64,000 nucleotides of DNA from positions 11,966,001 through 12,030,000 of the forward strand of contig OZ176052.1 of assembly GCA_964247055.1 (NCBI GenBank). Direction: 5' to 3'. This document shows, piece after piece, positions 33,733-46,840 of the stretch. A model generated the notes under the pieces. It did not search any database. It was not told the DNA's origin and was given only the letters and a program-made list of their open reading frames with translations. Both the position numbers and the translations under genes were made by a program. This stretch comes from Paragordius varius (Eukaryota > Nematomorpha). Positions within the stretch are counted from its first letter, which is position 1. The number at the start of each line of letters is the position of its first letter.

Positions 33733-36465
33733 ATGAGTTTTATAATTTGCAAAACCTGCCAAAAACCCTATGATCAATGCAGTACTTGCTTAGTACCATT
33801 TATGTTGGATGAAAAAAATTCAAATTTCCAAACTTTCAATTTATCTCCAGAAAATGTTTCATCCCCTTTTCAACAGAATACAATGAGTTCATTTAATCCA
33901 CCTTACTCCACCTCCACCAATTCATCTCCAACTACCAACTATCAAGATACAAGTAATACAATTAACAATGGATCACCTAAAACGATTCCAGACACCAAAG
34001 CTCACATGGTGAATTATTTAGATTCTAAAACTGGCCTATTTACAAACGTCACTCCGGTATGTAAATTCTTTTCGTTGCAAAAATAATTGGGGACCTGTAT
34101 TTCAAACGAGTAATTAAATAATATGTTGATGGGTTATATAGAAAAATTATCGTCGGCTTTTGATGGTAAAGTTTTATTAAAAGCAATTTTGTAGTAGTAT
34201 TGTTTGTCGATTAAAAGAGACCACGCTAACAATATTGGCTCACTAACTTCAATGATAATTTTTTAATTTATTGATCCATAATTTTAAATTTAAATAAAAT
34301 ATTGGTGCATTTATTTGCATATTTATTGGTAAGCTTAATATTCTCAGTTGACATTTATAAAAGAGATAATCTGCAAACACTGTAAAATAAATGAAAAGAT
34401 TTTATTTCGGGCTTCAACTCCTTTAAAAATTGCAGTAGTTTCTATAAGCATTTATCAAATATTAAAAATCCGGGAGTCGGTGAATCTTACACAGCTTAAA
34501 TTACAGAATGCAAACCGTCATAAATGTTTTTTTATTCAATAATATTTATATAAAAGTTTTGTAGAAACTTGGGCTTATGTCTACATTTACGTATGAGTCA
34601 TGGAAGTTGATAGCCAAATTATTTTTACACAGTTGAGGTGATATCATATCCTTTAAAAAACAAAATTAAAATATCCGTAAAACTACCCTAATGCTAATAA
34701 GAATAATAATTGTTAGAGAGAATCCATATACTTATAATACCGCTTTAATAAAGGTAACGAGAAGCAAAAATGATTTGTAAGCCGAAACGATTTAGTTATC
34801 GATTCCGCAACCCTATAAATCATATAATGTATCTGCTAACATAAGCCCAAATTTTTTAATTTTAACGATCCACATATTCGCATTACGCTAATCATACTAA
34901 AAATATTACTTCCCAGATACAATCGCCAATTACTTCAAATATTGCCTCTAACGAAATAAGAAATGAAAGCAATTTAGAAACAAGGTTATTGTCGAATACT
35001 CCGGAAATCAGTAAGTTGCAACAAACATTCCCCTTTCTTTCTATACAGACATTACTCGGTATGTGGCTTGATAATTATGTGCAAGATGGCAATAATGAAT
35101 CAACAAATAATTCACCCAATAAATATCCGTACGAAAACGGAAATGGAGATGAAGAATACATAGAGGGACAAAAGGAGGAAAAACCGCCAATTAAGTATAA
35201 ACCGAATGACAGTTGGACAATCTACAGACCTAGTCCATTTGAGCCTTGGCAACAGACAAAACCTGGCCCATGTATATTACAAGGAACCGCCATATCTACA
35301 CAAAATAGAAAAAGTAAATTGACTTCGCTTAATTTTGAGGAGGTTTTACGCCAAGAAGCCCAAATTTGTCAACAGCTAGCAGAATATTCTCAACAAGTGT
35401 CGCAAAACTTGCAATCCATATATGAGACATTTAATTATGAACGGTGTAGAGAACGCAATATTGAAAAACAAATCGCCAAGCGGTTACTGAAAAAATATAC
35501 CGGACTAAATGTGGATTCCCTCTCTGATCTCACTTCAAAACCCAAAAATAAAAGTTACATAATATATACAAATATATTATTTTGTAGAAAGAGTTTTCAC
35601 TTTGAAAACAACTTGATGAATGATAGATAATTCTTAGTGTAACTTAAACTATTTTAGAAATTAGAAATGATAATTTAATTTTGAAACTTTCTTAAAATTT
35701 TTAAGGTGAAATTTATTCCTTTTATTATTTTGAAAAACTATGATATGAATGGATAAAAGTAATAATTTATAATGATGGATTATTATTGATGATAATCATT
35801 TAAAAATAATTTTTGTTTCCTTTAAAGAACGAAGGCCATCTAAGACCGCTGATGTCGTTAAACCCAAGAATGGAAGTAAAAAGCAAAGGGAGAAAAACAT
35901 TTCCTCAAAAGAAGAAAAACCTAAAGTCTTTTCAACTAGTAGTGAATATTCTTCCACCCCCTATCAAAATTGTAAGAAGGGAATGACTAAGCTTCTAACC
36001 GTTAATGAAAGCGAGAGTGATTTTACAGATTCATCTACATTAACACATACCCCACCGCCACCACTTCCCCCTCGTCAAGGTTCATTACTGAGTAAACCGT
36101 CTACTTCCGCCACACCAATTAATACAACACCGCCTTTCCTTCCACCCCGTCAAGGTTTAATGTTTAGACCGCCGTTGTCTCAGCCGAGATTTAGAGCTCC
36201 CGCTTTTTCCCCATCTACTGGTCTTCAAAAACCACCACCGCCCCCAAGACCCCTTAAACCGCCAATGCCGTTACCGCCAAACTTTGCACCACCGCCCTCA
36301 AACATCAATAACCCAAGATTTGCTCAAGTCTTTCCGCGTAACCGTTCACCCACCCCGAATGCAGCAAGTCAAATAAATAACGAGACAAATTGTTGGAATT
36401 GTTGCAGTGCAGAACCAACCTCAGTACCGAAAAATAGAAACAATGGCTTTGCCCCTGCCAAATGA
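33733..36465 (+). CDS. Unrecognised zinc-ribbon / coiled-coil / proline-rich protein, copy 1
   Basis: Three exons, 33733-34056, 34917-35553 and 35828-36465, join in one frame of 532 residues (donor gtatgt, phase 0; donor gttaca, phase 1). The N-terminus has two CxxC pairs ('CKTCQKPYDQCSTC'), a possible small zinc site, then a Ser/Thr/Asn-rich stretch. The centre has 'WTIYRPSPFEPW' and 'PCILQGTAISTQNRKSKL', followed by a Gln-rich helix, probably coiled coil ('RQEAQICQQLAEYSQQV'). The C-terminus is proline-rich with 'PPPPLPPRQG' and 'PPPPPRPLKPPMPLPP', candidate SH3, WW or EVH1 ligands, ending in 'CWNCCSAEP'. I recognise no family. Low complexity plus an actin-type proline tract might suggest a scaffold, but that is a guess. 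Unlike the collagen, lipase and desaturase genes it has no micro-intron. Transcription is unproven; conserved exon structure in copy 2 supports a real gene. Confidence 0.72.
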
Positions 36466-36996
36466 ACAGGCATGGGCATGGGAAATATTAAAAAAATAAT
36501 TATCGCAAAACCCATTACCTATTAATCATAAAAAAATATATATAAACTAATATAATGATTATATTGCTATGCGCAAATTAATAAATGCAAAATAAAAATA
36601 ACCAATTAATAAAATTAATATGAATGAGTGTTTATAATATATTGACCAAATTAATTATATTACAAAACAATTTTAACTTTGAAGATGTGTTAAGCTATTG
36701 AATTACGCAATATGGCAAAAAATTTGACTTAACATTAATTTTAATTTCCATTTTAAACGACAAATATATTTCAGATTAAACATCAAAATTCACCCAGAGA
36801 CAATTCTAAACATTACTTAAAAAGGTATTGTTTTAAACTTCATAGAAATAATTGCTGATAAAGTTGAGATGTATAAATATTAAATACCAGATGGTATTGT
36901 AATGGTAAATGACGGATTGATTATGTTTTGTCGAACTTTCAATCAATTTGCTATTTAAATTTCGATTATCATTATATTACGGATTTTACAACTGTT

Positions 36997-37570
36997 ATTA
37001 TCACTTCGATTTAAATTGGGGTATCTAAATACCTCAGACTAAATTTGAGTTATGATTTTAAAATACTAAAGGAAACGGTCCCAATTTATATGCTTCTATT
37101 CTAATAAAAATCATATAAATATGCCAACATATCTAAATAAAATTTTGTTTTGAAAAAAAGTTCCATGTCAAACTATTTCGACGCCATTTTTATTTTACAA
37201 AAATTTTGCAAAATATCGTCTTCATTTGTTTTAAGGGTAAAATTAAAGCTAATTTTATATTTAAACTACATTCAACATTGTTAGAAATAGAAAGAGCGGT
37301 TTACTTTGTATTATTTTCCAATTTTACATACACGTCACGTTAACTAAATTTTTAACTTTCATTTTTAGCTTAAAATAAGTAATATCAAGTATTTTTTAAT
37401 AAAATTTTTTATATATTTCAGTTTATTAATGTGGTATAAGTGCAAAATTTTGCCATGGCTTTGATTCCTTCCATATATTTAAAGAATTTAATTTTGAACA
37501 GGCCTGGGGTATTTAACTACCCCAATTTGAATCGAAGGACTAAAATGAATGTGTTGTATCCAAGTGTTAA
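36997..37570 (+). mobile_element. TTAA-flanked element, copy E
   Basis: Nearly full-length. The left TTAA is altered (TTAT) and the right TTAA is at 37567-37570. It is the ancestral, uninterrupted counterpart of the copy at 61567-62822 in the duplicated segment. Confidence 0.8.
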
Positions 37571-37815
37571 ATAAAGTCGATGTATAAAAAACTTTTACAT
37601 TATGATCAAATTAAATTAATATATTAAAATAATACAAAGGAATGTTTTCACCCAACACCTTTTATTTTAAAATATTCAATAAAATTTTCTTTTAAAAAAT
37701 CGCATAGTGCCATTTACATTATAGCGCTTTGGGAGATTATAGGTCAACAAAACCCAACTAATTTGAGTTTTATTATTAGGAAAATTTTGATTTACACGCA
37801 TCATAAATCAATTAA

Positions 37816-38872
37816 TTTAATATCTAATATTACTTTTTGTATTTATAAGACTGTGCGACAGAAATGAGGATTAAAAATGCTATATTTATGAATAATGATA
37901 ATTTAAAAGCCATATGCTTCAGAATTATGAATATCAAAAATAAATGCAGTACACAATCTAGATAAATAGCTACTTAATTTTTCTGCTATTCAAAATTAAA
38001 AAATCGCATTCTACATATTAAATAAAACCGAGAAAACGTGTCAACTAAATTTTATTTATTATGTATAGGGTTGTGCTTTACAAGTCAGGACCCGGTCAGC
38101 ACCGGGTCAAGACGAGGTCAGTGACCAATTATTTTTTGACCATAGTCATTTAAAAAAGCAGCTGAGAAAAAGTGCTAGTAAATCTTTTTTGGAAGTATAG
38201 TATTATTATTTCGAATATTTTTTTTTCAAAATATAAATTAAATATTTAAATATACAGAATAATCGATATTTAAATATTATTTAACAATATAATTGTTAAA
38301 CATGCATCCTTATAACATTAGCATTAAGCCTATCCTAGTGATATAGAAAAACAAAACGATCAAGCAGTTTGCAAAATAAGCAACTCCATATATGGGAACC
38401 AATAATACGTAAAAACATATAAGATTCATTAAAACTTCTAGAGTCGAAATAAAATTGATAAGAATTCGAAACACTTAGAGCAAAAATATTATGTAATATC
38501 TGACTTTATCTTATATGACCGCGAATTTGAATCAAAGTTTTTATGGAAATTTGTCATGTTTTATTTTGAAACATCAGCGGTCGAATTGATAATTTAAACA
38601 TATTTAAAATATTAAATGGCTCATAATGTGTAAATCAGTACACTCATTTATTTTTTGGAAAATTCTGGCAAGATATTTTAAAAATCTTTCAAATAAGTCA
38701 TTATTAATACAATAAAGATGATATCATTAATTTTAGAAAAATGATGTCGAAGACTTTATTTCATAGAAATAACTAACCATCGATCAAAAAATATTATGCA
38801 AAGTTTAAATTCATTTAAAAACCACAAAAGCTACCATTTATTGCATAACAAACATAGAATCACAGAGTCTGA

Positions 38873-38914
<42 letters not shown>

Positions 38915-39139
38915 ATAGTACATATTTTCTTTTTCTTCGTGCTTTCGGAGATTTCGCAGGCTGGCTTTGAAAGGCATGAAATTGAATTGTCTCAATTTGC
39001 GCTGATATCAGTGCTACCGTTGATCCATCGGAGAATAAACCTTGTTTTTCAAATATGATATAACAATAGCAATTAATCTTTAATATTTTGAGTTGCATGA
39101 TTTAACAAGAAGGAAGTCGTTTATAAGCACAATTTACTG
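37816..39139. other. No gene recognised; (AT)n microsatellite and small palindrome
   Basis: Holds an (AT)n run at about 38877-38911 and a perfect short hairpin 'gacccggt-cagc-accgggtc' near 38087. The minus-strand reading that ends at 38838 has no recognisable domain. Confidence 0.5.
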
Positions 39140-39745
39140 TTACCATCTTCTGCACATTGGTCATGAAATTCTAAATATTTATAGAAAAGCACATAGGATG
39201 TAACGCATTTCTTTACTTGTTTTATTTTTGACCTTTTTATCGTCAAAAAGAAACCATTTATCACGTAAACAATACGCGACATAATGACCTATATTTGACG
39301 ATCTTCCTTCGTGTGACAACATTCCAATTTAATCGGCAGAAATTTTAGACCCCAGGGCTGGTATATTAGGTTCCAAATTATTTTTAACGGATTTATTGAC
39401 TTTCTTTCCCTTGATGTCAAACCTTTGCAAATGAATAATGAGTATCGTCGGCATTTCAAGCATTTCCGTTTATCTGGTGACAGTTCCCTCATTGTAGCAG
39501 CCCTTTTTAGATAAAATTGTTATTTTGAGCAGCTAAAATCTTCCAATAGTTCTGGTTCAAAATAGGAAGTTAAGCAAAGGGAAACTGATATTTTGTTGCC
39601 AATCGGTAGACTTAACCCAATACTTTCCTCCAATATGTATGACACGTTGTCGCAATAAAAGTTAAAAAATATCTTTTATTATTTCATTTTGACCATAAAA
39701 GCTATTTGATATGCGCAATTGTAGGTTTTTCCTTATATTTGCAAA
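39140..39745 (-). pseudogene. Ubiquitin-specific protease (USP) remnant
   Basis: USPs are cysteine proteases that remove ubiquitin. On the minus strand the readings, in order, are 'SFYGQNEIIKDIF', 'YCDNVSYILEESIGLSL', 'SYFEPELLEDFSCSK', 'GCYNEGTVTR', 'MPTILIIHLQRFDIKGKK', 'IGMLSHEGRSSNIGHYVAYC' and 'DKWFLFDDKKV'. These are the finger-to-His-box part of a USP catalytic domain, with the catalytic His in GHYVAY. In-frame stops fall between TVTR and TEM, and between SKISAD and IGML. Frame changes occur before YCDN and after DDKKV, and the SCSK/GCYN joint lacks a GT donor. The Cys-box half is not seen; LTR element 2 begins about 300 bp upstream in gene sense. Best read as a decayed host gene copy. 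HEGRSS..GHYV is closest, from memory, to USP14-like proteins. Confidence 0.75.
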
Positions 39746-40042
39746 CTAAGTAATTTTCAACCCGACTATTTCATTTATAATTCAAAATCATTTTTTGGTT
39801 ACGCAGATAAAAATTTGCAATTTTTTTCCTAAACAAGAGAAGGATTTAAAAATAATGGTAAGCAGAATAGAACCTAATGGATTTAAAACTCATTCAAAAA
39901 CATCTTAATTATTATTACCATTCGATTTTGCTGTAACTGGGGTAACTGAAAAAAGTGTCTTTAATTTTAGGCGCTTTAAACACATCCATCAATATTATCT
40001 GTCGAAACCAAAACCTTTCTTAACGTATATTGATTGGGGATC

Positions 40043-40369
40043 TGTTAGGTAACTGACAGGCTAATTTGAATGGATCTTTTATTACACGATTAGATTAACC
40101 GCACAAACAACATTCGTTATATATTAGTACATTAACCTATTAACTTATCTGTGTAATATTATTATATTATTATAACCTCACCACCACTTGTGAATATTAT
40201 TGTTATACCTTGAGATAATTGTATATAAGCAAACATATCACCTTGATATATGTGAAAACATTAGACCTAATTATCTTAGATATATATATATAGATCATTA
40301 TATAAACAACCATTCATACAACATTTAATAAATTTACCATTACCTTAACTTTGTCGTCTCCAGTTATCA
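40043..40369 (+). repeat. 5' LTR of the second LTR element
   Basis: About 327 bp with a TATA-like 'atatataaac' region near the 3' end and 'aataaa' close by. Partner of 44275-44615. Confidence 0.88.
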
Positions 40370-43300
40370 GTGGTGGCCAAGACGAGTATGGCAGACGAAC
40401 CAATGAATACCACAGCTTCTCATGCTAGTATTGCGAATTTTGCCATAGAAAAATACAATGATAATAATAAATTTGAAGAGCACCTCGAGGATATTAGCAA
40501 TTTTACTTGAGGCAAAGGATATTCCGGTAACCGAAAAAACGCTTAAATTATCTATACTAGCATATGGCGGATTCATGATAGTAAGAAAGATTAACCAACG
40601 CCTATACCCCAAGAAAATAAAAGACGCCACATGGGCGGAGATTACGGAAACAGGCAAAAAAATATTCAATCCGACAAAATCTAAATTCTAAAGTCGTTTT
40701 GAATTTTATGGGCTGGTACGCAACGAGGGTGAAAGTTTTACCCAATTCCTTGAGCGTGTCAAGATAGGAGCTGAAGAAGCTCAATTCACTGAAGCCATAG
40801 AAAACGTATTCGTGATGCATTCGTAATAATACTGCGACAACCTCAGCTAGAGATGGATATCCATTCCAGGTATCCAGATGCTTTGATAAACGGTATTCCT
40901 GTCCCATTAGAAACAATCGTAGATCTCGCACTAGCACATGAGGCTGCTAGGGCTGGATTACAGAATAACAATAATAGTAATAACAATAGCAATCGATACA
41001 GTAACAGCAAAAATAATATCAATCGGTTACAACGTAATAAATCCAATCGACAAACAATAATAAAATCTTATACCACATGTAAATATTGCGGCACCACACA
41101 CCCACTCAACAAGTGTCCAGCCTGGAGACGATCCTGCAACAAATGCGGAAAGCTGAATCATTTTGCGAGAATGTGTGTGGCCAAAAGACAAAGATTCAAC
41201 TTCAATAGGCAATTATTGAAGGAAGTCAACGTAGGTCGTAATGCGCTAACTCCCTTACTGATAAAACTAGTAATAAACGGGTTAAAAGAAGACTTTATCT
41301 ACGATACCGGTTCGGACATTAGTGTAATAAACTTTGCCACATGGGAGCAAATCGGTAAACCCAAGCTGAGTCCGACACCCCCAGTAAAATCGTACAATAT
41401 AATACTACAGTGCCATTGATGGGGACATCAAGTGTCAAGGTCCAGGTAAATGGTAAACAAACGGTCGGGGACATATGTGTCCTAAGCAAAACGATGGGGA
41501 TGGCTCCGCTGATCTGTGGACTGGCCTGGATGGCGAAATTCCAGATTGAGATGCCACAGGTTAAAGTTAATTATCTTAAATTGAATGAGATTTGTGAAAA
41601 TTTTAAAAATTTATTAGAAAATAAGTTAGGGTGTTATAAGGACCCTGTAAAAATTCGCATTGCAGCGAATGCGATCCCGAAAGTATCATGTTGCAGGGTG
41701 CCTTTTTCATTAAGAGAAAAGGTGGAGAAAGAGCTGACGAGGCTAGAAAAGTTAGGCATTTTAGAACCGGTTGATCCTAACACCACACCTGTGACATGGG
41801 CCACGCCTACGGTTAATGTACTTAAACCGAATGGCGAATTAAGAATATGTAGTGATTTTCGGGAAACGATTAATAAGTGGTTGCAAAAAGACTCCCATAT
41901 AATCCCACGTTTGATGAGTTGGTGTCGAAAATAGGTGAAGGTATCACATTCACGAAAATTGATTTAAAAAATGCTTACCTCCAGATGCCAGTGGCAGAGA
42001 AGTGTCAAGAATTGTTAACTATCTCAAAACATAAAGGTTTGATTAGATACAAACGCATGCCGTTTGGACTGGCCACGGCACCTATCATCTTCTCCAAAGA
42101 GTGATGGAACAAGTGCTAGCTGAAAGTCCGGGAACTTGCGTATATTTAGATGACGTCCTAGAGACTGGTAGGACGGAAAATGAGCACATTAACTATAATA
42201 ACGTATTAAAGCGTCTCGATAAGGCCGGATTTAAATTAAGACAAGATAAAATAATGATAGGCGCAGAATCAGTAAACTATTTAGGGTTTGAAATATCGAA
42301 AAAGGGTATAAGCCCATATGAAAGCAAAATCAAAGCAATTAAGGAACTAAAAAGGCCGGTAGATAAAAAGTCATTACGTAGTTTTTTAGGTTTTTTGACA
42401 TTTCAGGAACGCTTTATACCAAAATTACAAATGATAGTCGGTCCCTTACATGAATTAACTAGTAAAAATACGAGATGGTGTTAGACCGAGAAACATGAGA
42501 AAAACTGGTTAGCAGCTAAGAATTTGTTAAGCGAAAAAGTGTTTTTACATATAATCCGAATAGGAAATTGATAATAGAAACTGATGCGTCAGATTTAGGA
42601 TTCGGATGTATTTTAAATCATGAAGTTAATAGTGAAAGGATACATATAGCGTATGCCTCACATAAGTGTAGCAACGCTGAAAGTAATTATTCCACTATAG
42701 AGAAGGAATTAAAAGCAATATTATTTGCGTTACGAAAATTTTATAGTTTCATATATGGTAGAAAATTTATAATATTAACTGACCATTTACCTTTAGTAAA
42801 GTTAATAAATAGAGATCGAAATTTAAAAGAGATACATAATGCTAAAATACTAAGGTGGATTAATATGATAAATGAATACGACTTTGAAATAAGTCATCAA
42901 AAAGGGGCTTAAAATAGAGCTGATTATTTATCGAGATGGCCGATTGACGAGATCGTTGCCTATGATGAAGATTATGCGGTTACCAGATATTTGAGATTTT
43001 TGAATTGTCATAACGTGCGGTTAAGCAGAGATGAAATTCGAAAAGAAACCGCATTAAATTCAGTATCACAAAAAGTAATTAAAGCGTTAAACAACCATGA
43101 CTGGAGTTCTCCAGAATTAGAAAAGTTTGTAAACCGTAAAGACGAGTTGGCATATCAATATGGCTTATTTAAATGATCGGATTATAATTCCGAAGTCCCT
43201 CCAAAAAGAGGTGGTAAGATACCTACACAGCGGTCATAACAACGTAGAGACCATGAAAGCGATGGCCAGATTTACGTGTTATTGGCCAGAATTAGAAAAT

Positions 43301-44274
43301 GACCTGGTAAAAGCCAGTAGTCAATGCGAATCGCGCCAACGTAGTAGGCCGAATGTTACTCAGAATTCCACGTAGTGGGATCATAATGTTGCTGTGTGGG
43401 AGCGTTTGCATATTGATTTGGCCGGACCGGGAGACGGTTTTTATTGGTTGTTGATAATTGATAGTGCCTCGAAATGGGGAGAAGGATTTATTTTGAAAAA
43501 GGTAACCGCAGCGAATATAATCCACAAAGTAGAAGAAACGTTTGCAAGGTTTGGCTTTGCAAGAGAGATCGTTAGCGATAACGCTTCGTATTTCAGTAAT
43601 GAGTACTTTACGTCAACCTTAAGTACGGTAGGGGTAAAACATATTAAGGTTACCCCCTACCACCCTAAGAGTAATGGGATGGTAGAAAGGTTAGTAGGTA
43701 CAATAAAAAATAAATACAAAAGAATCAAAAATAATGTGATATCCACCCACGAAGCGTTTAATACTAGCCTATGGGCGTATAGAAATTCTATACACTAAAC
43801 AACGAAAGAAACCCCCCAGTTAATGTTTAAGCGTACTCCCCATACCCCCTTAACCTGGTTAAGTAGTAGGGTGAGATTGTTAGATGCACCGGCCCCCGAC
43901 GGCAGTTTGCCATTAATTACCAGGTAATGATTACCGTACAGGGTTATTTTCACACAAGGTATGGGACAAGGACCGAGACAAAGTTGTGAGGAAACACGCT
44001 GGCCAAATACTACAACAACCATAACCACAGCCGACCACTGCCAGCAACACAAATGAGGAGGAGGTAACCACTGCCACGGATGATGAAACAATCGCTGAAA
44101 CGCAACCAAACACGATCAATTCAAGGGACGAAATCGAACCAATTACTCCGACAGCCGAAAGTCCAAATAATACCCAAAAATCTGAGACAATCTACTACGC
44201 TAAAACACAAAAACGACGGTACCCGGCAAGAAGTCGTCAGGAACCTGCCCGCTTTCGTTAGGAGGGGGTAGTGA

Positions 44275-44615
44275 TGTTAGAGTGGTAACTGACAGGCTAA
44301 TTTGAATGGATTTTTTATTACACGATTAGATTAACCGCACAAACAACATTCGTTATATATTAGTACATTAACCTATTAACTTATCTGTGTACTATTTATA
44401 TATTATTATAACCTAACCACCACTTGTGAATATTATTATTATTGAGATAATTGTATATAAGCAAACATCTCACTTTGATATATGTGAATACATTAGACCT
44501 AATTATCGTAGATATATATATATATATATATATAGATAAATCATTATATAAACAGCCATTCATACAACATATAATAAATTTACCATTACCTTTACTTTGT
44601 CGTCCCCAGTTATCA
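44275..44615 (+). repeat. 3' LTR of the second LTR element
   Basis: About 341 bp. It differs from the left LTR mainly in small indels and in the length of an (AT)n run at about 44514-44534. Confidence 0.88.
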
Positions 44616-44620
44616 GGATC

Positions 44621-45943
44621 GTATCTTAAAAGATGTTCAAAATAACCTGTATTTTAATAATTTTATCCCAGTATAAAATGATTTGAAAGAATAATATTGT
44701 GTAGATCCCAGTGAGAGGCTTTGAATCGATTTTCTGGAAAACGTGGAGGCCCATTTAAATATAAAAGCGGAATTTTTCTCATTATTGCGCCGATATCCAA
44801 GCTTTTTAAATTAGCCCCTGAATTTAGGCCCAAAGGTGTCATAAATAAATATTCCCAATATATCGCGTCTTTAGACGATTTTTAAAAATCGTGCAAGCTT
44901 TTTCATCTTAAAAACCTAGTAGGCTCTTTCTTTTTGCTCGCGTATTTAGCCATTCTTCCGTAAGTCATTATTAATAAGTCCCAATATTTTACATTAAAAG
45001 CCAACAGCATGTAAGGTCGAAATATATTTGCCAAGGAAGACGACTTTGGAGGAATGCGATTATTGTTCAATATTAAATATGATCTGATCTATTGTGTTAC
45101 AAACGCTTCTATTGATTACTTCTTGTATAAATTTAGCTTTTTTTGTCCAGAAAATTTTACGTGGTTACATTGGTATACCCAACTGTATGCTCAAGGTATT
45201 AAAAGCTCCCAAAAAATTAAAATTATTTAATATTTTGCATTTACAACAAATTCGTCTATACATTTCACTCATCTATGATATAAATTAAAATCAACACACT
45301 TACACTTTAAAACAGAAGTGTCCAACACGCGACCATCAGTAACTTTATGGTTGCTGAAAAAAATCATTTTTTTAAAAAAAACAATTGTATAATTTGAGAA
45401 AAGGCGTGATCGTAATGAATTTAATCTTTGACGCCAAAAACATTTTCTAAAACGAATTGTTTATAAAACCATAACCGTGAAGCAGGTCCAAAAATAGGTA
45501 ATATACCATTAAAAAACATTTTTTCATAATCGAAAAGTTTTCACAGTAAATAAAAGCGATTTGCAAATCAAAAAAAGGTTTGGTTTTTGAATGATAAATA
45601 TCAAAACAAGATATCAAAATAACTTTTAATCATCATTAGCATGCTAAAATGGATATTATTTTTTGATAGTATTATTGCAGTTTCTATTGATTCTAACCAC
45701 ACTTGAGATATCATTAAATGATTTTTATATTATGTGTATAATCCATTTACACCTCTAAACCTCAAACATTTCATATTTGATATTAAATATGTCAAATTTC
45801 ACTTTAAACATTTCATAATTTAGGTGTTTCTAAGCTATATTAACTCATACCTATATTTTTGGCATAGTTTATTTTTTTGCTTCATTCACTATTTAACATT
45901 TTTAAAAAAATTTATAAGTAAAGATCCCTTATATCAAATGGCT
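44621..45943. other. No gene; repeat fragment at 44735-45000
   Basis: 44735-45000 ('tttctggaaaacgtggaggc', 'ttaggcccaaagg') belongs to the repeat at 12369-12912 and 52320-52700. The remainder is AT-rich with no recognised content. Confidence 0.5.
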
Positions 45944-46840
45944 TGTATTGAGATTTAATAAAAAATTATCACACTTGCCTAAAAGAAACAGATAAATATT
46001 AATTATGCCAAATAATATTAATCAATCTGAGAATTTAGTTTATATCCACCCAAATTATTTTTAGAGTGAAATTAAAAAAATTAAAGGGGAATTTGACATA
46101 GTTAAGATCGAATATAATATGTTTGAGGTTAAATTTGAGGTGTATATGGATTACATTAATGTAACCAGATAGGTTTTTCGCAGTACAGTACTGAGTTTTC
46201 AAAAAAAACTGCGCCAGTAGTGCGCCCACTTTTGTACTGCTTTTGAAATTAAAAAATTCAATTTTTTGTAAATATATATTAATTTATTTATTAAAAAAAT
46301 TATTTTAGAATTTAATATAGTACTCTCAGTAAAATTAACCCCATAATTTGTAAAGAATGGTTCATATTACGGTAAAAAACTAAGATTGGCCTATTTTTAA
46401 TTGGTTAATATTTAATTTTCTTTGATAAAAATAAAACTTAGGATTGTTGCCTTTCGCGCAGTGGCGAAACTATAATCGGACTCCACACCGTAAGATTCAG
46501 GCTAATGTCTCTTTCACTCAGGGCTGCCACAAAAAGAGGTGCCTTAATTTATGATATTTTAATAAATGTTTGATCAAGTTTAGATTCATTTTTTGAAATT
46601 ATCCAGCGGAAAATTATACATTAAATTGTTATTCTCGTAACATATTATTTAAAATCTATTATATATGGCATATTTTTAACCTTTCGCATTAAGATATCAA
46701 GAGTTTTTACGTTTTCATTACTCATTAGGTGAGAGGTATGATATTACTAAATATTTTTCCTAAACTTTAATTTTTATTAATTTTTATTTTTTAGCATAAA
46801 AAAAATTGAGGCATTTTGATGAAGCGTAATTCTAACGATT
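45944..46840 (+). repeat. Segmental duplication of 63074-64000
   Basis: Runs nearly base for base with 63074 to the window edge, from 'tgtattgagatttaataaaa' to 'gaagcgtaattctaacgatt', with scattered indels. It includes the left flank and left half of the hAT-like element beginning at 46157, so flank and element were copied together. Confidence 0.88.

Larger units (their letters stand above)
33400..37815 (+). repeat. Segmental duplication, copy 1 (partner 55350-63057)
   Basis: Sequence, introns and 3' flank of the proline-rich gene match the second copy with only scattered differences, including non-coding blocks such as 'gggagtcggtgaatcttaca'. The match also covers the downstream TTAA element, so the duplication is younger than that insertion. 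Copy 2 has gained about 2.5 kb and 0.68 kb by later insertions. Confidence 0.9.
40043..44615 (+). mobile_element. Ty3-like LTR retrotransposon, broken (fossil)
   Basis: The LTRs (40043-40369 and 44275-44615) begin TGTTAG and end TTATCA, and are enclosed by the 5-bp duplication GGATC (40038-40042 and 44616-44620). Parts in order: a primer-binding-site candidate just after the left LTR (TGGTGGCCAAGACG, from 40371), gag-like sequence with a zinc knuckle ('CKYCG', 'CNKCGKLNHFARMC'), protease-like 'IYDTGSDIS', reverse transcriptase ('MPFGLATAP', 'YLDDVL'), RNase H-like sequence ('IETDASDLGFG'), an integrase core ('WERLHIDLAGP', 'VSDNASYF') and a purine-rich tract before the right LTR (44261-44274). 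This is the Ty3, K02A2.6-like group. It is broken, with several breaks. The LTRs differ little, so it is fairly young. Confidence 0.9.

Noticed and set aside
38838-39098. 86-residue minus-strand ORF with a basic 'ARRKRK' patch as a gene
   Set aside because: No domain, it reads into an (AT)n microsatellite, and it lies in the decayed 3' flank of the USP remnant.
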